Both the position numbers and the translations under genes were made by a program. Shown piece by piece: positions 42,745 to 51,624 of a DNA stretch of 64,000 nucleotides. Numbering within the stretch: the stretch's first letter is position 1; every line of letters starts with the position of its first letter. Source of the stretch: Gemmatimonadaceae bacterium (GTDB taxonomy: Bacteria; Gemmatimonadota; Gemmatimonadetes; Gemmatimonadales; Gemmatimonadaceae); assembly GCA_011525845.1 (NCBI GenBank), contig WYBP01000018.1, positions 124,001 through 188,000 on the forward strand. Direction: 5' to 3'. The notes beneath the pieces were generated by a model. It was given only the letters and a program-made list of their open reading frames with translations. It had not been told where the DNA came from and did no database searches.

Positions 42745-43554
42745 CTAGCGGTCGGGATCCAGCATGTCTTCGAACCGGAGCCACTGCTTGTAGAAGTACA
42801 GGTCCACGTATCCGGTCGTGCCGTTCCGGTTCTTCCGCACGAGCAACTCCGTGGCTCCTTCCACCCCGTACCCTGGGGAATACATCTCTTCGCGATAGAG
42901 CGCCATCACCACGTCGGCCTGCTGCTTCACGGCGCCCATGGCGCCGAAGTCCTCGAGGGTCGGCCGGGGATCGGCCCGCCGCTCCCAGGCCGGGAGCTGG
43001 GCGGTCACCAGCACGCAGACCCCCCGCTCCACCGCCATCGACTTCAAGAAGCGTACCGCCGTGGCCAGCTCCTCGTCCTGCGACCGCGGCCCGCCGGCGA
43101 GCGCCTGCAGGGAATCCACCACGATCAACTCCGCCTCGAACGCCGCGAGCTGGGCCTGCAGCGGCTCGAGACCACCCGGCGAGAGGACCTCCACCCGGGG
43201 AGCATGGTCACGCAGCCGGAGGGCCGCGGCCCCCACTCCCGCCCGCGTCAGGTCATCCAGCTTGCCCTGCCGCAGGTCGTCCACCCGGGCCCGTCCCTCG
43301 AGGGCGAGGGCCCGCTCCATCACCCGCTCGACCGTCATCTCGCCCGTGAGGAACGCCGCCGCGGATCCCGCCTGGGCCGCCCGGAGGGCGATCGCGAGCG
43401 CGAGCGCCGACTTCCCGCTCCCGACATCCCCCCCGAGGACCACCAGGTCCCCGGGGCGTACCCCGCCCCCGAGCCAGCGGTCGATGCTCGGGAAGCCGGT
43501 CCGCACGCCATCGCCCACCACCGACCCGTCGGCGGCGAGGTCCACTCGACGCAT
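42745..43554 (-). CDS. Stand-alone DnaB-C/KaiC-type RecA-fold ATPase
   Basis: 269 residues from ATG at 43554 (a GTG one codon before is possible). It opens with RTGFPSIDRWLGGGVRPGDL, Walker A GDVGSGKS, ELIVVDSLQAL for Walker B, and ends with LLVRKNRNGTTGYVDLYF, the end motif of replicative DnaB helicases. The DnaB N-terminal domain is missing, so it is not the replicative helicase; phage-like or regulatory DnaB-C proteins look like this. It shares an operon with two envelope proteins, which is odd. Confidence 0.82.
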   Translation of the reverse strand: MRRVDLAADGSVVGDGVRTGFPSIDRWLGGGVRPGDLVVLGGDVGSGKSALALAIALRAAQAGSAAAFLTGEMTVERVMERALALEGRARVDDLRQGKLDDLTRAGVGAAALRLRDHAPRVEVLSPGGLEPLQAQLAAFEAELIVVDSLQALAGGPRSQDEELATAVRFLKSMAVERGVCVLVTAQLPAWERRADPRPTLEDFGAMGAVKQQADVVMALYREEMYSPGYGVEGATELLVRKNRNGTTGYVDLYFYKQWLRFEDMLDPDR

Positions 43555-43622
43555 CACGCGGGAGATCGGGGAGATATCGGTCGGACGCAGGACTTCCTCC
43601 GCAGGAATGGGACGCGGACGCC

Positions 43623-44060
43623 CTATTCTACGGGCCCGTCGCGAGGCGCGGCAAGCATCGCCGCCTCGGCGCGAAGACCCTCGATCAGGCGCAGCAGCTC
43701 TGAACGTGCCCCCCGGTCGAGGTGGGCCGCCGTGACCTCGGTCACCTGCTGGAGCGCGTCCGCCACTTGCGCGAGGTCGCTCCCCGCACTCGCGGCGAAC
43801 GCCCGGAGGAGCGCAGTGCGCGTCCGCGCCGGCAGGCTGATCGCGCCAAGCCAGGCGCGCGCCGCCTCCGCGCGCGCGGTCCGCATCGGCGCCGCGAGGG
43901 GGAAGGGCGCGCGCATCGCCGACGAGAGCCGCACTGCCATCACGCTCCCGAGCAGGCTCTCGCGAGCGCCGCCGAGGGTCGCGCGGGCCGCCGCGCTCAG
44001 CAGTGCCGGGCAGGCGAAGCTCGCTCGCGCGGAGGCGAAGGGGGGGAGGGCGTCGGTCAC
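43623..44060 (-). CDS. Hypothetical protein
   Basis: 145 residues from GTG at 44060. Ala/Arg-rich and almost entirely helical, with segments ASFACPALLSAAARATLGG and LLRLIEGLRAEAAML; no signal peptide or known motif. It lies 68 bases upstream of the DnaB-like gene in the same direction and divergent from the ABC exporter. Composition alone would allow a chance frame, but its position, start and lack of a competing gene favour coding. Confidence 0.5.
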   Translation of the reverse strand: MTDALPPFASARASFACPALLSAAARATLGGARESLLGSVMAVRLSSAMRAPFPLAAPMRTARAEAARAWLGAISLPARTRTALLRAFAASAGSDLAQVADALQQVTEVTAAHLDRGARSELLRLIEGLRAEAAMLAAPRDGPVE

Positions 44061-44122
44061 GGTCCCAAAGTGCGCCGAGCGAGTCGCCGGAGGGAAGGGG
44101 CCGTGCGGAGCGACCGGCGGAG

Positions 44123-44152
44123 TTGGAAGCGCCCCCGTCGGCGGACTATCTT
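44123..44152 (+). promoter_or_regulatory. Promoter of the ABC exporter operon
   Basis: TTGGAA (44123-44128), 18-base spacer, TATCTT (44147-44152). The predicted start near 44159-44161 coincides with the ATG of a 15-codon open frame. Confidence 0.55.
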
Positions 44153-44160
44153 GCGCGTCT

Positions 44161-44208
44161 ATGCACCGACCGGCGCCCCGGCGCTCGCCTTCCACCGACG
44201 CCCGCTGA
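44161..44208 (+). CDS. Possible leaderless 15-residue leader peptide
   Basis: ATG 8 bases after TATCTT opens a 15-codon frame (MHRPAPRRSPSTDAR) whose TGA overlaps the exporter's ATG as TGATG. If translated, it would couple ribosomes to the exporter, which has no Shine-Dalgarno sequence. The peptide is Arg/Pro-rich. It may equally be a non-coding leader. Confidence 0.35.
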   Translation: MHRPAPRRSPSTDAR

Positions 44209-46034
44209 TGCGGGTCTATCGCCGGCTGCTCCAGTTCCTGCGCCCGCACGCGTGGCGGATGGCCGGGAACGTGGTGATGAACGTCACGGCGGCGGTGCTC
44301 GACGGTGTGGCGTTCACGCTGCTCATCCCGTTCCTCAACACCCTCTTCGGGTCGCCGACGCAGATCGCGGAGGGGATGGGGTGGATCACCCAGCTGCAGA
44401 CGCGGCTGATCGGCCCCTTCCTGGATGCCGCCGACCCGATGGGGTCGCTCCGCGCCGTGATCCTCGTGATCATCGCGATGGTCACGCTGAAGAACCTCCT
44501 GCTCTGGGGCGGCGGCCAGCTCGGTGCCTCGCTGCAGGAGTACATCACGCGCGACCTGCGGCACGCGGTCTTCTCGCACATGCAGCGCCTCCCGCTCCCC
44601 TGGTTCGGCCGGACCAAGGCGGGGCAGATCATCACCCGCATCCAGACCGACACGGAGCAGACCAAGGCGATCCTCTCCGAGGTGGCGACGCGCACGGTGC
44701 AGAACGCGGCCACCATCGTGGTGACGGTGGTGATCCTCTTCAACATGTCGCCGCGGCTCACGCTGATGGCGCTGGTGATCGCGCCGGCCGTGATGGCGGT
44801 GCTCCAGCCGCTGCTCCGCAAGCTGCGCAAGGGGCACCGCCGGCTGCGCGACGAGTACGGCGAGATGACCAGCGTGCTGCAGGAGGTCGTGAGCGGGGTG
44901 CGGCTGGTGAAGTCGTTCCGCGGCGAGGCGTACGAGGACGAGCGCTACCTGGGCGCCTCCGCCCGCTACGCGCGCGGGATGACGCGGATGCAGCGGCTCG
45001 CCCTCCTCTCCGGGCCGCTCACCGAGGTTCTCGGGACGATCATCGCGGTCGGCGTGCTCTGGGTCGGCGCGCGCGAGGTGCTGGATCTGCGGACGATGGA
45101 CGGCGGCACGCTCATCGCGTTCATGGTGCTCGTGATGCGGCTGCTGCAGCCGATCAAGCAGCTCTCGCAGGCGCCGACCACGGCGCAGCAGTCGCTGGCG
45201 GCGGCCGAGCGGCTCTTCGAGGTGCTCGACGAGACGGCGGAGACGGAGAGCGACCGGGGCACGCGCGAGGTGGGCGCGCTCCGGGAGGGGGTGGAGTTCG
45301 AGGGCGTCTCGTTCTCGTACGGCGACGAGATGGTCCTCTCCGACGTCTCGTTCCGCGCGCGGCGCGGCGAGGTGGTGGCGCTGGTCGGGGCGAGCGGGGC
45401 GGGGAAGAGCACCCTCGTGGACCTGATCCCCCGCTTCATCGAGCCCACCGCGGGGCGGGTGCTGATCGACGGCGTGGACGCCCGAGAGATCAAGCTCGCC
45501 TCGCTCCGCGGCCTCACCGGGATCGTGAGCCAGGACACGGTGCTCTTCAACGACACCGTGCGCGCGAACATCGCGTACGGTGGCGGCACGCGGTACAGCG
45601 CCGCGCAGGTGGAGGCCGCGGCGCGCATGGCCAACGCCCACGACTTCATCGCCGAGCTCCCGCAGGGGTACGACACCGTGCTCGGCGAGCGCGGCACCCG
45701 GCTCTCGGGCGGCCAGCGCCAGCGCCTCGCGATCGCGCGCGCCCTGCTCACCGACCCGCCGATCCTGATCCTCGACGAGGCCACCTCGGCGCTCGACACC
45801 GAGAGCGAGCGGCTCGTGCAGGAGGCGATCGACCGGCTGCTCGAGGGGCGCACGGTGTTCGTGATCGCGCACCGGCTCTCCACCATCGTGCACGCGTCGC
45901 AGATCCTCGTGTTCGAGCGCGGCCGCGTGGTGGAGCGCGGGACGCACGCGGAGCTCCTCGCGCGCGGCGGGGTGTACGCGCGGCTCCACGCCATCCAGCA
46001 GCGGCCCGGCGCGGCGGGCGATGTCGCCGGCTGA
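44208..46034 (+). CDS. MsbA-type ABC exporter, fused membrane and ATPase domains
   Basis: 608 residues. Six membrane helices in 1-320, then the nucleotide-binding domain: Walker [10 protein letters not shown] near residue 395, signature LSGGQRQR, Walker [13 protein letters not shown] and the switch His in IAHRLST. The organisation is that of lipid flippases such as MsbA or multidrug exporters. The next gene is an LpxL-type acyltransferase, with which it overlaps by 14 bases, which favours a lipid A or lipid substrate. Confidence 0.92.
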   Translation: MRVYRRLLQFLRPHAWRMAGNVVMNVTAAVLDGVAFTLLIPFLNTLFGSPTQIAEGMGWITQLQTRLIGPFLDAADPMGSLRAVILVIIAMVTLKNLLLWGGGQLGASLQEYITRDLRHAVFSHMQRLPLPWFGRTKAGQIITRIQTDTEQTKAILSEVATRTVQNAATIVVTVVILFNMSPRLTLMALVIAPAVMAVLQPLLRKLRKGHRRLRDEYGEMTSVLQEVVSGVRLVKSFRGEAYEDERYLGASARYARGMTRMQRLALLSGPLTEVLGTIIAVGVLWVGAREVLDLRTMDGGTLIAFMVLVMRLLQPIKQLSQAPTTAQQSLAAAERLFEVLDETAETESDRGTREVGALREGVEFEGVSFSYGDEMVLSDVSFRARRGEVVALVGASGAGKSTLVDLIPRFIEPTAGRVLIDGVDAREIKLASLRGLTGIVSQDTVLFNDTVRANIAYGGGTRYSAAQVEAAARMANAHDFIAELPQGYDTVLGERGTRLSGGQRQRLAIARALLTDPPILILDEATSALDTESERLVQEAIDRLLEGRTVFVIAHRLSTIVHASQILVFERGRVVERGTHAELLARGGVYARLHAIQQRPGAAGDVAG

Positions 46035-46956
46035 GCGCGCGCGCCCCACGCTGGTGCAGTGGGCGGAGTACGCGGCGCTCCGCGTGATCGCGACCACGCT
46101 GCGCCCGTTCGGCTGGCGCGCGGCCTCCGCGGTCGGTGCCTTCGTCGGCGGGCTCGGGTGGTGGCCCTTCCGCATCCGCGCGGACCGGGTGGAGCGGGCG
46201 ATCCGCGCCTGCTTCCCCGAGTTCGACGACGCGCGGGTGCGGCGCACGGCCCGCGACTCGTACCGCGGCCTCGGGCGCGTGACGATCGAGAGCATCGTGC
46301 TCTCGCGCCAGCCGCGGGAGGAGGTGCTCAAGGCGTTCGTCGAGCCCGTGGGCTACGAGGCGCTGGAGCAGGCCTTCGCGCAGGGGAAGGGAGTGGTGCT
46401 CGTCGCCGGCCATCTCGGCAACTGGGAGCTCAGCGCGGCCTACATGACGGCGCGCGGGCTCCCGATCGACGCCATCGCGATGCACATGGCGAACCCGCTC
46501 TCCGACGACTTCTTCCGGCGCACGCGCGAGCGGTTCGGGACGCGCGTGATCTTCGACGACGAGGCGGTGCGGAAGATCCCGCGCGCCTTCAAGGAAGGGC
46601 GCGGGGTCGGATTCCTCTCCGACCAGGGCGCGAAGGGGCTCGCCTCCACCTTCGTGCCCTTCTTCGGACGTCCGGCGCGCACGCCGCGCGGCGCGGCCGT
46701 CTTCGCGCTCCGGGGAGACCTGCCGATCGTCTTCCTCGCGGCCATCCGGCAGCCCGACCTCCGGTACCAGGTGCACTTCGAGGCCGTGCCGCTCGTGCGC
46801 ACCGGGGAGAAGGAGCACGACGTGGACGCGACGGTGCTCGCCTACACGCAGGTGCTGGAGCGCTACGTGCGCCGCTTCCCCGAGCAGTACTTCTGGCAGC
46901 ACCGGCGCTGGCGCCGGCAGCCGGAAGGCACCCCACCCGAGCTCCGCGAACCGTGA
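46021..46956 (+). CDS. LpxL/HtrB-type lysophospholipid acyltransferase
   Basis: 311 residues. Catalytic HxxxxE in GHLGNWE, then GFLSDQGAK and an APxxxR-like KIPRAFKEGR region, and QYFWQHRRWRRQP at the end, all typical of the lauroyl/myristoyl transferases that complete Kdo2-lipid A. Peripheral inner-membrane enzyme. Coupling to an MsbA-like exporter supports a role in lipid A synthesis and export. Confidence 0.9.
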   Translation: MSPAERARPTLVQWAEYAALRVIATTLRPFGWRAASAVGAFVGGLGWWPFRIRADRVERAIRACFPEFDDARVRRTARDSYRGLGRVTIESIVLSRQPREEVLKAFVEPVGYEALEQAFAQGKGVVLVAGHLGNWELSAAYMTARGLPIDAIAMHMANPLSDDFFRRTRERFGTRVIFDDEAVRKIPRAFKEGRGVGFLSDQGAKGLASTFVPFFGRPARTPRGAAVFALRGDLPIVFLAAIRQPDLRYQVHFEAVPLVRTGEKEHDVDATVLAYTQVLERYVRRFPEQYFWQHRRWRRQPEGTPPELREP

Positions 46957-46981
46957 CCCTCGCCCCAGGACGCCGCCGACC

Positions 46982-48148
46982 GTGACCCCGCCCCTCCTCC
47001 CCGGGTCCGACGCCCTGCGCGCACGCGAGTACGCGTGGGAGGCGCGCGGCGACGCGATCCACTTCGACCACGCCTCCGTCGGCCCGGTGCCGCAGCGCGC
47101 GGTGGACGCGGTGGGCGCGTTCAACCTGAAGCGCGCCGAGCCCCACCGGCTGCGCGCCGAGGACTTCAACCCGATCCTCGAACGCGGGCGCGCGCTGTCG
47201 GCCGGGTTGATCGGTGCGACCGCCGGCGAGATCGCGCTCGTCACGAACACGAGCTGGGGGGTGAACCTCGCGGCGTATGCGCTCCCGCTCGGCCCCGGCG
47301 ACGTGGTGCTCGGGAGCGAAGGGGAGTTCCCGGCGAACGTGTATCCGTGGATGGCGGCCGCGAAGGCACGCGGCTTCACCTTCGAGCTGCTGCCACACGT
47401 GGAGGGCGCGGCGGACGAGGCGACGATCCTGCGACGCATCGATACCGACCCGGCGGTGCGCGCGGTCGCGCTCTCCTGGGTCTCGTTCTGGAGCGGGGCG
47501 CGGGTCGACCTCGGGCGCATCGGGCACGCCTGCCGGGATCGAGGCATCTGGTTCGCGGTGGACGCCATCCAGGGGCTCGGCGCCGCAGAGCTCGACGTGG
47601 GCGCGACGCCGGTCGACGTGCTCTCGTGCGGCGCCCAGAAGTGGCTCTGCGCCCCCTGGGGGAGCGGGTTCGCCTACGTGCGGGATGGGTTGCTGCAGCA
47701 GCTCGAGCCGCCGGCCGCCGGCTGGCTCGCGCAGGCGAGCTCCGGCGACTTCGGTGCCTTCCTGGACTACGACCCCACGTGGCACGCCGACGCGCGCCGG
47801 TTCGAGGTGGGGACGATCCCGTACCAGGACATCGTGGGGATGAACGAGTGCCTCGCACTCCTGCTCGAGCTGGGGCCCGCGCGCATCGAGGCGCACGTGC
47901 GCGCCTTGGCCGACCGGCTCATCGCGTGGGCCGCGGCCGCGCCGGGTGTCCGGTTGCTCACCCCGCGCGACCAGGCCCGCCGCGCCGGCATCGTCGCCTT
48001 CGTCACCGGCGACGTGCCCGGCGACTCCGCGCGCCTCCGTGCGGCCCGCATCACCCATTCCGTGCGCGAGGGGGCGATCCGGCTCGCCCCGCACTTCCAC
48101 AACACGCCGGACGAGGTCGACCGGGCGATCGCCGCGCTCACGCGATGA
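46982..48148 (+). CDS. Class V aminotransferase-fold PLP enzyme
   Basis: 388 residues from GTG at 46982. The PLP lysine is in CGAQKWLCAPWGSGF; the cofactor Asp is in FAVDAIQGLG and the N-terminal FDHASVGPVPQ marks the substrate loop. SufS/IscS-type catalytic cysteine is not obvious, so a desulfurase role is not supported; isopenicillin-N-epimerase-like or kynureninase-like enzymes are closer. Twenty-five bases after the acyltransferase. Confidence 0.85.
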   Translation: MTPPLLPGSDALRAREYAWEARGDAIHFDHASVGPVPQRAVDAVGAFNLKRAEPHRLRAEDFNPILERGRALSAGLIGATAGEIALVTNTSWGVNLAAYALPLGPGDVVLGSEGEFPANVYPWMAAAKARGFTFELLPHVEGAADEATILRRIDTDPAVRAVALSWVSFWSGARVDLGRIGHACRDRGIWFAVDAIQGLGAAELDVGATPVDVLSCGAQKWLCAPWGSGFAYVRDGLLQQLEPPAAGWLAQASSGDFGAFLDYDPTWHADARRFEVGTIPYQDIVGMNECLALLLELGPARIEAHVRALADRLIAWAAAAPGVRLLTPRDQARRAGIVAFVTGDVPGDSARLRAARITHSVREGAIRLAPHFHNTPDEVDRAIAALTR

Positions 48149-48196
48149 GATGATGTCGGATGCCGCGTTCCGCTCCGGCGGGGCGCGGCGTTCCGT

Positions 48197-48202
48197 TATC
48201 AT
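48197..48202 (+). promoter_or_regulatory. -10 hexamer TATCAT for prfC
   Basis: TATCAT, 6 bases (TCCTCG), GTG at 48209; no Shine-Dalgarno sequence. A predicted leaderless start. Confidence 0.55.
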
Positions 48203-48208
48203 TCCTCG

Positions 48209-49885
48209 GTGACTGCGCCCGCCACGACGCCCATTGCCGGCCCCCTCGACGCGCTCATCGCGCGGCGCCGGACCTTCGCGATCATCTCGCACCCGGACGC
48301 CGGCAAGACGACGCTCACCGAGAAGCTCCTTCTATATGGTGGCGCCATCCACCAGGCGGGGGCGGTGAAGGCGCGCAAGTCGCAGCGTCACGCCACCTCC
48401 GACTGGATGGCGCTCGAGCAGGAGCGCGGCATCTCCGTCACCTCCTCGGTCCTCCAGTTCGAGTACCTCGGCTACCAGGTGAACCTCCTCGACACCCCGG
48501 GTCACCAGGATTTCGGCGAGGACACCTTCCGCACCCTCGTCGCCGCGGACAGCGCCGTGATGCTCCTCGACAACCGCAAGGGCGTCGAGGAACGCACGCG
48601 ACAGCTCTTCGACGTCTGCCGCCGACGGCGGATGCCGATCTTCACCGTGGTGAACAAGTGCGACCGCGTCGGTGAGGACCCGCTCAAGCTCGTCAGCGAT
48701 CTCGAGGCCGAACTCGGCATCACCGCGGTCGCCGCGCACTGGCCGATCCACATGGACTCGGCGGAGCACGGCACCGTGTTCGTCGGCGTGTACGACCGCC
48801 TGCACACCCGCGCCTACCTCTTCGAGCGCGGCACGCACCACGGGGCCAAGCGCGTGGCCACCGCCACCCTCGACGTCTCCGGACCCTCGGACCCGCAGAT
48901 CACCAAGGCGCTCGGCGGCGGCGAGGCCGCCGTGTCCGCGGTCGCCAAGCTCGCGCACGACGTCGAGCTCCTCGACATGGCCGGGCACGAGTTCGACCCC
49001 ACGGCCATCCTTGCCGGCGAGCAGACGCCCGTCTTCTTCGCCTCCGCGCTCACGAACTTCGGGGTGGAGCCCTTCCTCGAGGCCTTCCTCCCGCTCGCCC
49101 CGTCGCCGGTGGCGCGCGAGAGCAGCGCCGGGCCGGTCGCGCCCGGACTCAGCGCGTTCACGGCATTCGTGTTCAAGGTGCAGGCGAACATGGACCCGCG
49201 GCACCGCGACCGCGTCGCCTTCCTGCGCGTCTGCTCGGGGCGGTACGCCGCGGGGCTCGACGTCACGCACGTGCGCACCGGAAAGAGCTTCAAGCTCGCG
49301 CCGCCGCAGCAGTTCATGGGGCGCGAGCGGGCGTTCGCCGAGGAGGCGCTGCCGGGGGACGTGGTGGGCGTGCATGACCGCGGCCTCCTCAGGATCGGGG
49401 ACACGCTGGCCACCGAGGACGCCCCGCGCGACGCGGAGGGGAAGCTCCTGGCCTACGTCGGCATCCCGCGGTTCGCGCCGGAGCACTTCGCGCGCATCCT
49501 CTCGAAGGATCCGCTCCGACGGAAGGCGCTCGACAAGGGGCTCCGGGAGCTGACCGAGGAGGGGGCGGCGCAGGTGTTCTTCGCCGAGTCGCAGATGGGT
49601 CCCGTGCCGATCGTCGGGGCGGTGGGGTTGCTCCAGTTCGACGTGATGGTGCACCGGCTCGAGAACGAGTACGGCGCCCCCTGCTCGCTGGAGAACCTCC
49701 CCTTCCGCTATCCACGCTGGGTCACGGGCCCTGCGGAGGAGATCCAGCGCCTCGGCGAGTCGCAGGACCTCACGCTCCTCTACGACGCGAAGAACCATCC
49801 GGTGCTGCTCTTCCGGGACGAATGGCGCCTCCGGTGGGCCACCGAGCGTCACACGGCGCTGACCTTCCACGAGGCGGCACCCTAG
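48209..49885 (+). CDS. prfC: Peptide chain release factor 3
   Basis: 558 residues from GTG at 48209. GTPase motifs: SHPDAGKTTLTEK (G1), LDTPGHQDFGEDT (G3) and NKCD (G4); RF3-specific HATSDWMALEQERGIS region; C-terminal beta domains with FAESQMGPVPIVGAVGLLQFDV. It recycles RF1 and RF2 from the ribosome after peptide release. Slightly longer than E. coli RF3 (529). Stands as a single-gene unit. Confidence 0.95.
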   Translation: MTAPATTPIAGPLDALIARRRTFAIISHPDAGKTTLTEKLLLYGGAIHQAGAVKARKSQRHATSDWMALEQERGISVTSSVLQFEYLGYQVNLLDTPGHQDFGEDTFRTLVAADSAVMLLDNRKGVEERTRQLFDVCRRRRMPIFTVVNKCDRVGEDPLKLVSDLEAELGITAVAAHWPIHMDSAEHGTVFVGVYDRLHTRAYLFERGTHHGAKRVATATLDVSGPSDPQITKALGGGEAAVSAVAKLAHDVELLDMAGHEFDPTAILAGEQTPVFFASALTNFGVEPFLEAFLPLAPSPVARESSAGPVAPGLSAFTAFVFKVQANMDPRHRDRVAFLRVCSGRYAAGLDVTHVRTGKSFKLAPPQQFMGRERAFAEEALPGDVVGVHDRGLLRIGDTLATEDAPRDAEGKLLAYVGIPRFAPEHFARILSKDPLRRKALDKGLRELTEEGAAQVFFAESQMGPVPIVGAVGLLQFDVMVHRLENEYGAPCSLENLPFRYPRWVTGPAEEIQRLGESQDLTLLYDAKNHPVLLFRDEWRLRWATERHTALTFHEAAP

Positions 49886-49895
49886 CGGACGGCAA

Positions 49896-49915
49896 ACCCG
49901 GCTGGAACGCCGGGT
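49896..49915 (+). terminator. Short hairpin after prfC
   Basis: ACCCGGC/GCCGGGT, a 7-bp perfect stem with a 6-base loop, 10 bases after the prfC stop. No U-run follows, so it is a weak terminator at best. Confidence 0.4.
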
Positions 49916-49964
49916 GTCCAACGCGCGTAGAGAGCCTGCCCGCCCCACCCTGCACGAGCCGACC

Positions 49965-51506
49965 ATGACCATCCAGAACGCCGTACGGACCGCCGTGACC
50001 ACTCCTGCCGTGCGTGCGCTCGCCGCGGTGGCGCTCGTCGCCGGGTCGAGCGTCGCCCTCCTCGCGCCGGCCGCCGGCGCGCAACAGGCGAAGCTCCCCG
50101 CCATCACCCCGCTCACCCCGATCCTCGCGCGCTCCACCGAGCCGATGGGCGCGGTCTCGACGATCGCGACGCTCCCGGGCGGCAAGGTGCTCGTGAACGA
50201 CATCCTCGGCCGGCGCGTGGTGCTCTTCGACTCCACGCTCACGCTGGTGGGCGTGGTGGCCGACTCCACGGGTGCGACGGCGAACGCCTACGGCGCGCGG
50301 GGTGGCGGACTGCTGAGCTACCAGGGTGACTCGGCGATGTTCGTCGATCCGGCGTCGCTGACCATGATGGCCATCACCCCCGCCGGGCAGCTCGCCGGGG
50401 TGAAGGCGGTCCCGCGCGCGAACGACATCAGCTTCCTGGTGGGCGGACCCAACGGCCGTCCCGGCTTCGACCTGCAGGGCAGGCTCATCTACCGCGGGAT
50501 GGCGCGGGGCCGGCCGGCACCGGCGGATGCGCGCCCAGCGTTCGGCAACTTCGTGATGCCGCAGCAGCCGGACTCCGCGCCGGTGGTCCGGGTGGACCCG
50601 GCCACGAGAAAGCTCGACACCCTCGCGATGTTCAAGATCCCGAAGGTGGACATCAACATCTCGCAGGGGAACGACGGCCGGATCAGCGTGCAGACGAAGA
50701 TCCACCCGCTGCCGACGACGGACGACTGGGCGCTGCTCAGCGACGGCACGATCGCCATCGTGCGCGGGCACGACTTCCACGTGGACTGGGTGGACGCGAA
50801 CAAGGGAGTCACGTCGTCGCCGAAGATCCCGTTCGAGTGGCAGCGGCTCTCGGACGAGGACAAGGAGTTCCTCGTCGACAGCGCGCGCACGGCGATGGAG
50901 AAGGCGCGCGACGAGGCGATGCGGATGATGAACAGCGCCGGGGGTCCGGCGGCGTTCGTCGCCAGCGGCGGGGCCGAGCGGATGATGGTGATGGGCGACT
51001 TCGGCGGTGGCGGGCCTCCGCCGCGCGCCGCGGCACCGGCGGCGGGTGCGACGCCGCCCGCCGGCGGCACTGCAGGTGGCACTGCAGGTGGCACTGCCGC
51101 ATCGTCCGGTGCGGCCGGCGGCGCGGGTGCGGCTTCGGCGGGTTCGTCGGCCACCGGGACGCCTCCCGCGCGGGGTGGCCAGGGCGGAGGCCCGGGGGGC
51201 GCGGGTGGCTTCCCGATCCCGGCGATCAACATGGTGCCGGCGAGCGAGCTCCCGGACTATCGCCCGCCCTTCGGCCAGCAGGCCTCGCTCGGGGACCTCG
51301 ACAACAACCTCTGGGTGCGCACCTCGGCCCCGGTGGGTGATGCGGGGCCCGTGTACTTCGTGATCGCCAAGGGAGGGGAGGTGCTCGCCCGCGTGCAGGC
51401 CCCGCAGGGGCGCATCGTCGTCGGGTTCGGGAAGGGAGGGCTCGTCTACCTCGCGTTCCGCGATGCCGAGGGGCGTTCGTACCTGGAGTCGGCACGCTGG
51501 AAGTAG
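49965..51506 (+). CDS. Secreted beta-propeller-like protein A, paralogue of 55380-56909
   Basis: 513 residues from ATG at 49965. Signal peptide ends AGAQQ. Repeated beta-rich segments such as GGKVLVNDILGRRVVLFDST and ATRKLDTLAMFKIPKVD suggest six-bladed (NHL-like) propeller blades. A Gly/Ala/Pro-rich low-complexity insert (about residues 345-425) splits the propeller; then comes NMVPASELPDYRPPFGQQA and a last blade. Nearly every segment outside the insert matches the gene at 55380. It precedes a TonB-dependent receptor. Function unknown; a periplasmic binding or sensing partner of the receptor is plausible. Confidence 0.82.
   Translation: MTIQNAVRTAVTTPAVRALAAVALVAGSSVALLAPAAGAQQAKLPAITPLTPILARSTEPMGAVSTIATLPGGKVLVNDILGRRVVLFDSTLTLVGVVADSTGATANAYGARGGGLLSYQGDSAMFVDPASLTMMAITPAGQLAGVKAVPRANDISFLVGGPNGRPGFDLQGRLIYRGMARGRPAPADARPAFGNFVMPQQPDSAPVVRVDPATRKLDTLAMFKIPKVDINISQGNDGRISVQTKIHPLPTTDDWALLSDGTIAIVRGHDFHVDWVDANKGVTSSPKIPFEWQRLSDEDKEFLVDSARTAMEKARDEAMRMMNSAGGPAAFVASGGAERMMVMGDFGGGGPPPRAAAPAAGATPPAGGTAGGTAGGTAASSGAAGGAGAASAGSSATGTPPARGGQGGGPGGAGGFPIPAINMVPASELPDYRPPFGQQASLGDLDNNLWVRTSAPVGDAGPVYFVIAKGGEVLARVQAPQGRIVVGFGKGGLVYLAFRDAEGRSYLESARWK
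51066..51097 (+). repeat. 12-bp tandem repeat in the Gly/Ala-rich insert
   Basis: GGCACTGCAGGT occurs twice in tandem and begins a third time, encoding GTAG units. In frame, so copy-number change would lengthen the linker by four residues per unit. Confidence 0.75.
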
Positions 51507-51527
51507 CGCGCTGACCACGTTCGGCCC

Positions 51528-51561
51528 GACCCCCACGTTCCGCTAACGCGACGTGGGGGTC
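51528..51561 (+). terminator. Hairpin between propeller A and the receptor
   Basis: GACCCCCACGT and its exact complement enclose a 12-base loop. It follows the propeller A stop by 21 bases. No U-run; the receptor promoter comes right after it. Confidence 0.6.
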
Positions 51562-51566
51562 CGGCG

Positions 51567-51572
51567 TATACC
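51567..51572 (+). promoter_or_regulatory. Possible -10 element TATACC of the receptor gene
   Basis: TATACC 53 bases before the GTG at 51625, directly downstream of the hairpin. No clear -35 hexamer, so the assignment is tentative. Confidence 0.3.
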
Positions 51573-51624
51573 ATGGGCGAGCGGGAAGGACCGGTCGCCC
51601 CAACTCTGTCACCGGATCCGATTC

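Noticed and set aside
42745-43554. Replicative helicase DnaB or RadA
   Set aside because: The DnaB N-terminal domain is missing and there is no RadA zinc finger or Lon-like domain; only the RecA-fold core is present.
43623-46331. A 902-codon minus-strand frame spanning the exporter gene
   Set aside because: Only its last 145 codons, beyond the exporter, look protein-like; the rest is antisense to an ABC transporter with all motifs. I kept only 43623-44060.
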